A DNA stretch of 64,000 nt from contig NC_064006.1 of assembly GCF_932276165.1 (NCBI RefSeq), forward strand, positions 1,612,001 through 1,676,000, written 5' to 3'. The DNA is from Plutella xylostella. Its lineage: Eukaryota; Arthropoda; Insecta; Lepidoptera; Plutellidae. Below the pieces are notes generated by a model that saw only the letters and a list, made by a program, of their open reading frames with translations, made no database searches and was not told the origin of the DNA. This document shows positions 12,186 to 25,200 of this stretch, in pieces. The stretch's first letter is position 1. The number at the start of each line of letters is the position of its first letter. A program made the translations under genes and the position numbers.

Positions 12186-13230
12186 AATTTAATTTCTTGA
12201 GGTTTATCTAGTTTCAACAAGGCCTGGAAATTATAATTCAGCTTCTATTTAACAAAGGCATTGATTGTTGATACTTTTCTTTCCCAAAAACAGAAATGTA
12301 AATACATATTAAAAATTGCAATGAATTCTAGTTTATATTACAATGAAATAAAGTTTAATTTCTACAAACAAATCCACATTCATCAGCTTCTGAAGTAAAT
12401 TTTAATGTCATTCTGACACTGGCAGGACAGACAAGTAACAAGTGACATGTTGTTCTGTTAGGTTGGTTCTTTGGTTCGTTGAGAATGAGGGCTCAGAATA
12501 ATCAATCTCGAGTTTGCTACAATATTAAATGTTGTTGTCGACAAGTTCAAGTCAACTCCATGAGTTTTCGATACATATTCTGTAGGTTACTTATTGGGTT
12601 GGGGGCATTATTATCAATATCATCCAGACTATTTGCTTACTTATTAAAAACTGGCCTCATCGATCTAGTAAATATTATCCACAATATCTACAACGAATGA
12701 ACAAAAAGGCCAGGTATTCCCAAGCAGCATCCGACAACGCTGAGTTGTCGTCCAACGCTACACATGCTTGATTTGTCTTCTCTGTCTCGATGGAGATAAA
12801 GAATAAAAATTTCCAAGCCCGACCTGGGCGATCATGAAACAGAGAAAATTAATGGAACAAGTAATGGTCACGTTACCATACCATACCATAATCATAAGAC
12901 AACTGACGATGTCACTGGACGATGCGCGACCAAAGTCGCAACTTGCAACATGTCTCATCTTTTCTGCTCGTGGTCCCTGCGATTATCCCAACCGCACTAT
13001 CTTTAATGTTAATCTCGGAATAATAACTACCGTGCATTTTGTGAAAACAAATCTTTTACCTCGCTAGGTTGGTATGACTGATTTTCTCAACGCCGAAAAG
13101 TTGGCAGCATTGCATTGCATTTGTTTTTTATTCGCGTTCTATTTTTGTGTGTGACGGATCGTCCGGCGAGAAAAAATAATTATTTTCCTAAAATTCGCAC
13201 ATTGCTAGATTTTCCGGCTAATTATCCAAA
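12186..13230. promoter_or_regulatory. Head-to-head spacer between KCTD9 and MTHFSD
   Basis: The two start codons face away from each other, 1,045 bases apart, so this stretch should hold both 5' UTRs and both promoters. I see no convincing TATA box; housekeeping-type dispersed initiation is an inference. A short open frame (12485-12700, plus strand) lies within it. Confidence 0.5.
12485..12700 (+). CDS. Small open frame, possible membrane microprotein
   Basis: Seventy-one codons from ATG to TGA. The N-terminal half is Cys-rich and basic (CYNIKCCCRQ); the C-terminal half is hydrophobic (YIFCRLLIGLGALLSISSRL) and would fit one membrane segment. I do not recognise it. It lies in the shared KCTD9/MTHFSD spacer, where it could be a leader frame, part of an unannotated transcript, or chance. 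No splice or codon evidence decides. Confidence 0.2.
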   Translation: MRAQNNQSRVCYNIKCCCRQVQVNSMSFRYIFCRLLIGLGALLSISSRLFAYLLKTGLIDLVNIIHNIYNE

Positions 13231-16200
13231 ATGCAGAATGGCGGGGATGCTCCGGCGGCAGTAGATACCGGTAAGTTACCCTAACATACCTCCCAAAATT
13301 AAATCTTAGCATTTTTGTTTCCCAGCCTTCCATCCTATTTAGAGAAATTCGGGCTTTCTCGGTCACGAAAATGCGTTTGCACGCCTTTAATTCCGTTCGT
13401 GGTCTGCATTATTTGCCCCTACCCTCACATTTGGGTATTAGAAAATGTGTTTGCTGATTTTGTGTAGCGATAATTCAACATTTTACAGCCGCGGTATGAA
13501 TCTAATTGGTGCAGTTTTGATTTCACTCAGTCGCATTTGATTGCTTCTTGCATTGGTTATGCCGATTTGGGTTGGTTCATCGCTTATAATTATTATTGAT
13601 AGTGTGGGTAGCCGAACTAGAGTGTGAAGGATGACTCACATACTTGCCCATGATAAAATTCAACTTATTTATTTCGTGCAAGTTAATTGCGCGTTGTAGT
13701 TTTGCCGCTAATTTAGTATTTCTTGGTTTCTGATCGTCCAAGACGTCTTTTATCAGGAATTCACATTTTCTCTTTTTGCCACCACTCCACTTACCCCACA
13801 CTATTTTTTTTGTGTCTACCTTCAAATTGTGATTTCCCTAAATTACTTGGAGCAGCACATCACTAAGTTCCTGGAATATCTTATAATGGCATATTTGGAG
13901 ACACTAAAAGTCTTTTCCAGTAAAATTATCAGTATATGGCAATATACTTCACACTCGCACAACATCTAATCCTCCGTCATAGCTATAGCCATGTATGGTT
14001 TCATTCTATATACTATAACATTATATACAGTCTAGAATAGAATACTTTTGGGAATGGAATGGCCTAGCTATCAGCAGGCCCAAGAAAGTGTGGGCCCCCA
14101 GCCCCCCATACAACATTATATGTTTTACTGGCTGCCGCAACCCTGGCTGCCTAGTGTGCGGGGGCCCTTAAATCCCATTATAATAGTAGGTAGGCCACTA
14201 GTTTCCAAAAGGAAACTGTTGATTAACTGAACTAGGTAAGACATGGCTGTAATTTTTTTTAAATCTATCTCTAGTAAGTGTCACATAGATAAATACACAC
14301 AAACTTCATTCCACACTCCTCACTTGTATTAAAAGCACAGCATAGATACCATAAAATTATCACTAATCATTTACCTTAGTATACATATGTACCCTACATA
14401 ACTTTTATGTCTTACATCTTAGTTCAAACACACATGTGTGGTACCTACTTACAATCTTTATTTATGTGTTTGCCACTTGATACTGTAGTGGTTCATTCAA
14501 AATTATATGGAATACTTAATATTTGTTCTGGCTTTTCATTATTGTGTTTGTTTATACAGGTGTAGGTAGCATTGATATCTCTGTGACCTAAATAAATGAG
14601 TCATAATAGTCATAATTATAATTATTTTTTGTAAAAATTCAAAGAATTGTTAAGGATGGGAAGAGTTGGAAAGAGTGCTACGTTGTGCAATACTATCCCT
14701 ACATTTTAATCATTCTATTCTCTGTCAGTGGCAGGATTTAAAATCATATCTTGGTATAAGAAATAGTGCTTACCTTACTTTACCATTATACGTATTTGAA
14801 ATATCTTTCAAAAAGATCAACAACAACTGGCTACAGTATACGCAAAGAACTATATATCATCAACCTTCCCCACAGCCAAACCTACAACCCCAGAAGAGAT
14901 CACGAAGCAGTCCTTCCGTGTGAAAGTATGGAGACACCTGGAGAGCAACGGCCTGGCCATGTTCCCCCGGCCGGTCTACAACCGGATCCCCAACTTCAAG
15001 GGAGCCCCGGAGGCTGCGGCCAAGCTGGCCGAGCTTGATGTGTTCAAGAATGCTGACACCGTGAAGGTTAACCCGGATAAGCCTCAGGAGTCTGTCAGGT
15101 TAGTATCTAGTCAATGCTTTTAGCTTGAGTTTATTTGTTTATTGTGTATCATCATTATCATCAGCCCGTAATCACCCGCTGGACGTAGGCCTCTACCATC
15201 GAGCACCATGCACAACACTGACCGCGGCCTTGTTTGGCCAGCCACTATCGGCCAGCCGTCTAAGGTTATCGGTCCAGTGGACCGGAGGGCGTCCCACCGG
15301 TCATATGTTCTTCGGCACATAATTATGAACGTACTGCCACTTCAGCTTGCAGTTTTTAAGAGTTGGTTACTTGAGTTCTCTTAAGAATCACCTGAATTCA
15401 GACCCTAAATATTTTCAGCTTTGTAAAATTTCTAGCACCATAAAATATTCGCGTACCATCCATAATTCCTAGGCACGATCTCACGATGTTTTATCAGAAA
15501 TGGAGTCGAAAAGGTGATTTAGTACATATCTAGTTCGAGAAATGATAAAATAATTTGTTGTTGCTACTAATTGCCTGTGATAGACGATGCTTCGGAATTT
15601 GTACTGTAAACGGTAGCTATCTCATATCGCCACGCTTTTATTAAATTGCCGTTTTTGTTATCGATACCCACAACTACCCACATTCTATCCCAGCAATGGA
15701 TTATTGTACCATTTTTCTACTAACATTATAACGTGAAAATATTAATGTTTGTGACGTGAAAACGGCTTAAAATAGATAGATAGATACATAGATAGATAAT
15801 TCTTTATTGCACACAAACACAGAAATTACAATAGAATATGCACAAAATAGACGGTACAAAGGGCGGCCTTATTACTATGAGTAATTTCTTCCAGACTACC
15901 TCGGAGGAGAGAAATTATACAAAAAAGGGGAAAGTGCAAAAAAATACAATCATAATACAAAGGAAAAGAAAAATATTATATAAAAATTCAAACCTAATCT
16001 ATACCTAGTAATAGGTACTTAATATAAACTACATACAACATACTTATATACAAAAAGATTAAATTTGGTATGTAGGAAACTGACACGCTGGATTTACATA
16101 TAGGCCTCTTTTCCCCGGTATTCCCATGGGAAACTGTTAAGGGAAAGCAGAGCTCGCTCGCTAAATAAATAGAGTAGCTGTTGTCAGTTCTCTATTTATA

Positions 16201-19200
16201 ACTATTTAGTTAGATTAGATTTAATTTACTTGGTAGTTTAGAAATAGCAGTACAATACATCTATTCTAATAATCACGATAAAATAACAGCAAATTCTTGA
16301 TTTCAACACGAAATAGTTATCGTTTCAGATGCGATGTTTCGTGTCAATAAATCTTGTAAAACATTTTAATAGGCCAACCATAGCACCTTTAAACAATTTC
16401 GATTCAACACGTTCAAATTGTTGGCATGCTACACATAATTAGAATTAGTTTTCATAAAATTGTTTATGCAAATACCTGTACTGTGTACTATACTTAGTAT
16501 ACTTTAATAAAACATACACCTACTTACTAATAGGTAAGTACATAATTCGTCTTCCGCGTCGAGTCGGTTTAGCAGGGTAGGCATAGTAGGGATGACTTAT
16601 CAAATTATAACGCTCTCGGATAAATAAATAATTTGAATGAAGTGAGTTCGCACTCATGCTATCTCACTCTAAGCTCATCTCTGTCATACTCTTCCCTACT
16701 CCCACTCATGTCACGCCCGCCATGTGAGTAGGTATTTTTCTTTATTTGCGACGGTGATACCATCATCTGCACCCTCGTTTCCGGAAGACAAAATAGTCCC
16801 CAATTGATGCTGTGATATTAATTGAATCTACCTCTATATAATTTAGAAAAATATTCCTTTCAAAATAACATACATTATATCAATCACATGCGGTACAATA
16901 AAGTAAACAATTTACTGGCGAGTTATAATAGATATTTCAGTGCATATTATCATAGTTATGCTATTATGAGCACTGCAGCGTGACCGATTCTTAATATTAG
17001 GTAACGTACAGACATTCCACTTGTATAGGTCGGCTTACGTACTTCAACTTTACTTGATTAGATTATGTCAATAAACACCGATTCCTATACGAATTGATCC
17101 TATAGATACTTACATAGTATTATAATATTGATGTGTAACTCTTTAAGACTTATTGCAGTTATGGCTAATTTAGAACTGCAAGTTATTAGTGGAAGAAATT
17201 TTATAACGTGAAAGCACTAAATATTACCTAACTCTGTTTGTAAATAAAGTAGCAAAACAAATACAAACTAAAGCTTCCTAATCAGCAATTAAATTGAAAT
17301 ATGCATCACACATGCTCCCGATATTATGTTAAATATGTTGTAGACTATAGACGATCTAGGGTTACCGTTTGGCCCGTAATTTGACCCATGACAAACATGG
17401 ACACTGATAAGAAATTGCCCAGCGATGACAAAATGTGCAGGAACTAAATAATAAGTGCAATCGGTACACAAACCTTAATGATAGTGTGAGATTTTGTTTG
17501 CTAGCAGGATTCTTTAACTGCTAGAAGTTTACAGACCTGTAGACAATGATTATTGGCTCGTATGATGATATTGTATTGATCATCATCGTGCCGAATAAAG
17601 AAATTATTTAAAAAAGGGTGGATGTACTATCTTACCTTATTTGTATTTCACTTAGGGTGGGTTGCATCAACATCCCGGTTATCGTAATAGTTAAGGTTAA
17701 ACTTAGCAATGACAGAGTCGTTACAGTTAATATTTTACTGTAACGTGTTGCACCATCAAATCGTCGGTCATTGTTAATGTTATTAGGGTTGCTCTTCGTT
17801 TGAGGCATAATTATCCCCAAAGTTATTGTGGGAAACGTTTTTATGTAAGGCAATACCAAATCTAGCTGTCGGACTGAAGCCGTCACAGAGTACATTGTAG
17901 CCGTCATTCTCTGTCAAAGCACTCAAAGTCAACATGTCATAGGAACTAAGTCTGTTGTTCCTCCAAATATTGACCAAAAGATTATCATCAATAAAACCCG
18001 CGACAAAGTAGACTCTAATAAGCCTTTATTAAGAGCGGTGGTAGCTCAGTCGGGTAAGCGCCCGCTTCTCACGCCAGAGATGCGGGTCCGATCCCGGCGC
18101 TGACATGTACCAATGAGTTCTTTTCACTACGCCGGACCGGCAGATGTGCCGAAAACCGGACACCGGACAGAGTGTTCACATTACATCGGATCCCGGAAGA
18201 AATTCAGACAGTCCTCACAATGTATACCATCGCTCTTACGGTGAGGAAAACATCGTGAGGAAACCTGCATATCTAGATTTAGCACATCTAGATATGTGAA
18301 CCCACCAACCCGCAGTGTACCAGCGTGGTGGAGAAATGGTCCAAGCTTAGGAAGGCAGTTTAGACCTTGGGGATATGCACAAAGGTTCCATTCGAGAGAG
18401 CCAGGTGCAGGTACTTACACCCCCAGAGAATAGAATAGAATAGAAGCCTTTATTATTAATTATCTTATTAATTAATTCTAAATAAGGATAAGGCAAGGAA
18501 GAAGAAGAAGAGATCTTATTAATTAATTCTTAACAAGTTGAAATAAAAACTAACGATGTAATCAATTAGAATAATTATTTATTGACATCCTTCGATTATG
18601 CTCATCATTTCTGTTAACTGCATAGACAGGTTCCTCTTCATCAGATGATGAATCATCATAAAAAACCTAGCTGGTGGTACAGCACAGGGTCTCTATTTTG
18701 TTTACATAATATATTATGCAGCTATGCCGTAGCCACAATAATGGGCTGCACTCTTCTTAGTTCTGTCCTTATTTTCATTGATATATTTCTGTATTTGAGT
18801 GATTGAAAAATTTCTGAAAACAAGGTTATTCAATTGAAGAGTTACGTAGGTTACTTTGATATTAGATTGCTGCGCTGAACCGGCAACCAGCAGGTAGCCG
18901 GTAGTGGCTGGATAAGGAAGGCCGAGGGCACAGTGTTGTTTCGCTCCTTGGAAGAGCCCATGGCTAGAAGTGGACGCTTATTTGGTGGTGAAGATGATCA
19001 TTACACCTACAACATAATAATAGGTGCACTTACTTCGTCGTTGGAGGCAGTAAGAAAGGTTCTAGTTTTAAAGCCAACACACGAGCCACATTTTTGAGAC
19101 CTGGAACCTGCGAATCTATCAGTTCTCTGAAAGTACATCTTTCTCTTCATATTTCGTAAGTTCCGTACTTACTCCACCTCAATCTCAATTGCTGAGGAAC

Positions 19201-22200
19201 TTGTTTCAAGCACTATTTCACGTAGAAGCGACATGATAAGAATTATTGAATATTAATATTTGTACGTAATACTGTTACTTTGAGGTTATACAACGGGTTT
19301 GACAGCTACCTGACTTTAACTTTAACAGTAACCGGCCAACATGGGGTGGTTATGGTTATCGTTAAAGTTATGACGTCATTTTAACCATAGTTGAATGGTG
19401 CAACCAATTTTTCGCTTAACCGATGCTTTGACAGACGATGTGACGTTTGTAATAGTTAAAGTTAAATGGTGCAACGCACCCTTAGGCAGCGTTCCCACTA
19501 CGCCGGACCGGCAGATGTGCCGAAAACCGGACACCGGACAGAGTGTTCACATTACATCGGATCCCGGAAGAAATTCAGACAGTCCTCAGTTGAATTTGGA
19601 CCTGCGCGCACAATGGACGACGAAATTGTTGTGTTGTGGTGGTATCTTAATAGAAGGAAAAATAAAAGAAAACATTGGGTACACCCTATTTTACGGGAAA
19701 GATTTTCCATTCTTTTCATTTTACATCCAGGGGCGAGGGGAGCACGAGCGGGGCGAGCGGGGGACAGATACCGGCACAAACTCGTTCACATTACTCCGGG
19801 CCCGGTCGTTCTACCGGCAATTCGTAGTGACAAAACGTTCGGTAGAAATGCCGGGCTCGGCAAAAATGCCGGACCCGGGATAATGTGAATAGCTTCATAT
19901 AAATTGTACAGCCACTAGCTCTTCCGGCAGATTTACCGGCGCGGCAGATCTGCCGGGCCGGCGTAGTGGGAACGCTGCCTTAGACAACGGGCTAACCGCC
20001 TTTTCTTCTTTAGGTATAAATTATTCAGGCTAGCTTCCAAGTTATATAAACTTATACCGATAAGGATACTTAGCAAATTTAGATGAAACTGACACACAGT
20101 ATACTTGCCAACATAGCGTTTCGAGCGCCATAGTAACCAGTTTACCGCCCAGCAACAGTAACGCATTCACTACTGCTTTTGAATCGACATTTGCTTCGCG
20201 GCTAACAACTAATCCATCCATCCTATCCCCAGGGTATTCGCCCTGGAACAACAGAAGACTCTCTACGTGCCGGTGCCGCGTCTCCAGACCGGATTCCTCA
20301 ACCGTCTGGAGCTGCCCGAGGGAGAGACCGGCCCCGCTGCCATCAGGAAGGCTGTGTCTAGGAACGGCATGGAGACTTATGGGAAGCCTGTTGGTGAGTA
20401 GATTCTCACATCATCATCATCATCATCAGCCCGTAACCATCCACTGCTAATTATAGGGCATCTCCCACAAAACTCTGTCTTCGGCCTTTCTCATCCAGCC
20501 ACTACAGACTATACTATTCTTCGGACGGCAGTTATGACCGGCCCACTGCCACTTCAACGGTCAATTATTAGTAGGTATGTAGTAAATATAATCTAAGGAA
20601 TAACCGTTCCACCTCACAGGCTATATATGCGGTAAATCAGCCCTTTTGATGAAACAAATTCTCAGATGTACAATAACTATGTATTATCATTACTATCATT
20701 CCTTCATCTAACACGTTTGTTCTTCCACAGGCATTGAGGAGAGCGGCGTGTCTCTGGACCTGGTGGTGATGGGGTCCGTGGCCGTCTCCAAGGAGGGGTA
20801 CCGCATCGGGAAGGGCAAAGGTAACTACTCAGTACCTACCTACTAGTTAACCTCGGAATGAAATGGGTGGATCTGTAAGAATTGACTTCGTATTATCGCA
20901 TTCACGCCTACAGCCCACCGCTAAGGCCCGGGTCTCCTATTTACTCCGTAGGTCGCGTCAAGTGTCACCGCCGTAGGCCGCGTCGCGATGCTCATACATC
21001 TACGCGCCAAACGTCGGCGTGTGAGGGAGACCGCATCAGTAGATTTCTATAGTGAGCATCGTGACGCGGCCTACGGCGTGACGCTGGACGCGACCTACGG
21101 CGTAAATAGGAGACCAAGGCCTAAGAGACCGGCACATGAACAAGAACATGACTTTTGAATCTGTTTGCTGAAATATTTGCGAAAGTAATAACTATTATGT
21201 AGCTATCCTTGCAGGGGGGTAGGTAGGTATAGGTGCACTACAATACAATGAATATTGACATAATCTAATCAAGTAAAGTATGATGAGAGGTAAACATACC
21301 GAATACATAATTATTTACTCCAGCTAGGAATCAAATTCTTGCGTTAGTCAATGCAGTTCACTAAACAATTTCCCTTTCCGGGAATACAACTGGAGGACCT
21401 TCGCAACGGGTAAGTAATACGAGGTATAAAAACAAATGGTATAACATTCACAATGTATACGCCCATATGATATAAATTTATTAAGTATAACGATCACTGT
21501 GCATAACAAACGAAAGGCATAATTACTAAATACATAATTTTGTAAAGAATAACGTTCAAAAAGTATAATTTCAAATGATATAACGATTAAAATGCATAAC
21601 GTTCATAATATATAACGTTTATAACATAACATATATTCTACAACGGATATAATTATCATAATGTATAATGCACAAAAAGTATAAAGATTGTCGTATCGTA
21701 TTTTCATTATTATTAACGTTATGTGGGGAGAACGCTCCGCTCCGCTTCGCTGCGCTCCGCTTTAGTTTCGACGAACATGTGCACCTAACACGCTCCTCCT
21801 CGCTTTGCTCGTCGTCGCACCTATCTTTAGGTTTTGGTACTAGGGGTTTTGACATTATTATTATTATTGGCGCTATGTGGGGAGACGCTCCGCTCCGCTT
21901 CGCTGCGCTCCGCTTTGGTTTCAACGAACATGTGCACCTAACACGCTCCTCCTCGCTTTGCTCGTCGTCGCACCTATCTTTAGGTTTTGGTACTAGAGGT
22001 TTTGACATTATTATTATTATTGGCGCTATGTGGGGAGACGCTCCGCTCCGCTTCGCTGCGCTCCGCTTTGGTTTCAACGAACATGTGCACCTAACACGCT
22101 CCTCCTCGCTTTGCTCGTCGTCGCACCTATCTTTAGGTTTTGGTACTAGGGGTTTTGACATTATTATTATTATTGGCGCTATGTGGGGAGACGCTCCGCT

Positions 22201-25200
22201 CCGCTTCGCTGCGCTCCGCTTTGGTTTCAACGAACATGTGCACCTAACACGCTCCTCCTCGCTTTGCTCGTCGTCGCACCTATCTTTAGGTTTTGGTGCT
22301 AGGGGGTTTGACGGTGTTGGGTAATTAAACACAGAATGTTAGGTATATGTTAGTATGTTTTATGAACTTTATACTAAATGATAGTATATATTTTAAACGA
22401 TATACGTAATGTATGTTATACGAATTGATATTAGTCCTCGTAAGTATTATATATTTTGATTTTATATAAAATGTAGGTTATACCAATTGAATCTTATACC
22501 TTATGAAAATATAGATTTTGTTGTTATACGTAACGTTCATTATATATTGTGAACGTTATTAATGTGAAATTATACATTTCGTTTTTATACGTCGCAATAC
22601 GCACCCCTTCGCAACATACAGTCTAATTCCCGTGTAACTCGGTTGCAGGTTACGGAGACCTGGAGTTTGGCCTCATGATGCACATGAAGGCCATCAAGCC
22701 GAGCACCGTCGTGGTCACCACCGTGCACGACAGCCAGGTACCAGACTTCTTTTATAATGCATTTTTAAGGAATCAATCGACTACCAATAGGTATGGTAGG
22801 TAGGTACTCCAAATAAATGAATTGATTTTCATCGCCGTACATTTTAGCATGTGAAAAAAATGTCAACGAATAGGTATTAAATATAAAAGAAAAAAAAAAA
22901 CGAATAAAGTCAAACCTTATAAACTCACAAAAGCTTGTACAGGGTGGGCCAGTGGAAAGTATAAATTTAAAAAATTCACAGAAAAAAAACTATAAGAAAT
23001 ATTTCAAAAAATCTTTTTTTAATATAACGTCAGAAGTCGGGTTTTAAAAAAAAATAATAATAGTGTTCATATGACCACCGTCGTGACTTCGGCATTCTTC
23101 CAAACGAGAATGGACGACGAAACGACTAGACAGTCGCCATTAAAGTAGTTGCTTTAATTTCGGGATAAAGATACCTACAATAAAGCCTATGTTGGAAGTG
23201 CGGAATAAGGCAAAAGGGGATGTGACCTATGACGCATGATACCCAAGTTTGCTATCTCTCTCATCCCGTGCGCAAATTTTACCTGTCATAGCTTTATCCT
23301 TCAAGTTTTTGTTGCAAAAACCGGTTTAAAGGGTTAAAACGTCATCGGAGGATCAACATCCATCTAGTAATAAAACTGCACCTAAAATCATAACATCCCA
23401 GCGAGGAAAGTTGGTACTGCTTCGTGCAAGTTATAAATATAACAGAGACCGAACAAATAAAAATGGTTACTGTGTTTGGAGGTGTTCGAAGAGAACAGTT
23501 TGCCAAGCGAGATTAATTACTGTTATTTGAAAGTAAAGTCCTATAAAATACCCTATACATTTTAAATTGTTACCTTAAGCATAATAAATTATAACTTTTG
23601 TGGCTAACTCTACATATTTTCACAGTCGAGCGAGTTGACGACAAAAAAAGTAGGTAAATACGAGAGAGGCAACTCGCGCGTGGCGCGCGAGTCTAAGGCG
23701 CGCGACTTGACGAATGACTCATTTAAACTTTTCACTGGCCCACCCTGTACAATAAAATAAGTATGTGTGCTTTTCTTATGTCCAGCTACGCATGCGCGTA
23801 CCTATAAAATATGGTTTCTTCAAAGCCAGTTCAGACATTAACAATCTAACACTCACAATAATTCACTCCATTATTAATACAATATATTTTTCCCTCAGGT
23901 GTTCGACACGCTGCCAGCTGAGCTGTTTGGGCCGCACGACGTGCCTATCGACATCATCATTACTCCCACCCAGGTAAGGGTCTTATTACCGGCCTTTTTG
24001 TCAACGCCATTTCAATTTTATCTTAGAGCATGTAAAGAGTATTAGTTTATTGAGTAATTCTTTCCAGAACCATTGTTACAAGCCCAATCTTGGGGGTATA
24101 ACGGTTCATCAATATTCGATTTACCTACCTATGAACTGCTAGCTCACAGAAATATTTGTCCAGCGAACGTTTCTCCCATAAATTATTTTATTAGTTTGTA
24201 GACGAAACGTTCGTTTGTCGAAACATTTTGACGGCTGATTTCATAAGTCACTAACTGTGCATGGACCCCTTCATTCTCTAATCTTATACAAAATTAATTC
24301 ATTGGAGAGAGCCATTTAATAGCCATAACTTTATACCCGAACCTAGAATACTTTGATAGATAAAATGTCCTTCGGTTTTCTTTACCTTACAAGAAAGTTC
24401 TAAAAGTACATTAGGTTCCATGTACGATAGCGATATCTTTTTACAATGCGATGACCTCTTTTAGTTGGTGTCGTAATCTTAGATTATTAATTTCGTGACG
24501 CTTGATAAGATATTCAAATATTTAATATTTACATTCGTACTAAGGGCTATTTTATTTAGCTAATTACTTTTCTGTTAATAATGGATAGAAAGCTAAGGTA
24601 TTTAGAATTAAAATTGATTTTGATTTCATGTATATGTTCTTGTAGTTGAGCAGCAAAGCTAATACTTACATAAACCAATGATTTATCACTAAATGAATAA
24701 CTTAAGCCGGCTGGTCCATTTAGGTAATACTGATAAGACTAAAATGTTTACAAACTAACAAAATATAGGTGACATTGGCCGATAAAGAATCGTGAATGAA
24801 CGATAATATTACCGATAATGTGAAATTTGGCGTGTTTTATACTTTAGAAAAAATACTTTCTTCTAGAATCAATACATATGCTTGTACAAATTAATTAATG
24901 ATGTTAATATTTATTTAGTGTGAACTAATTAGTTTGTCAACCGAATGATCTGAAGTGGAATTTACAATAATGGTCAATGTCCAATGTTCCATTGATTGTA
25001 CCTCAAAAAATTTCCTCCTCCTCCATTCCAGTACCAGTGAGGCAATTCTCAATCACCCGTAGCCTGGGCTTGTTAGTAGTGCATCACAAAATAACGCAAT
25101 AATTGATCATTTTAAATTATAGCATTCTAGACTCGAAAGGTGAGAGGTTGAAAATTAGCTTCCGGCTCTTGGTTCGACCACTGACATGAAAATTTTACAA

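Noticed and set aside
18034..18110. Possible functional tRNA gene
   Set aside because: A and B boxes are present but the sequence runs into SINE body sequence and no clean acceptor stem was found.
19395..19888. Open frames of 162 and 140 codons
   Set aside because: They fall inside the GC-rich Harbinger-like MITE and its host repeat; two overlapping frames with no domain.
21619..22332. Long open frames on both strands (237 and 218 codons)
   Set aside because: They follow a 153-bp tandem repeat whose length is a multiple of three; the same peptide block repeats and no domain is visible.
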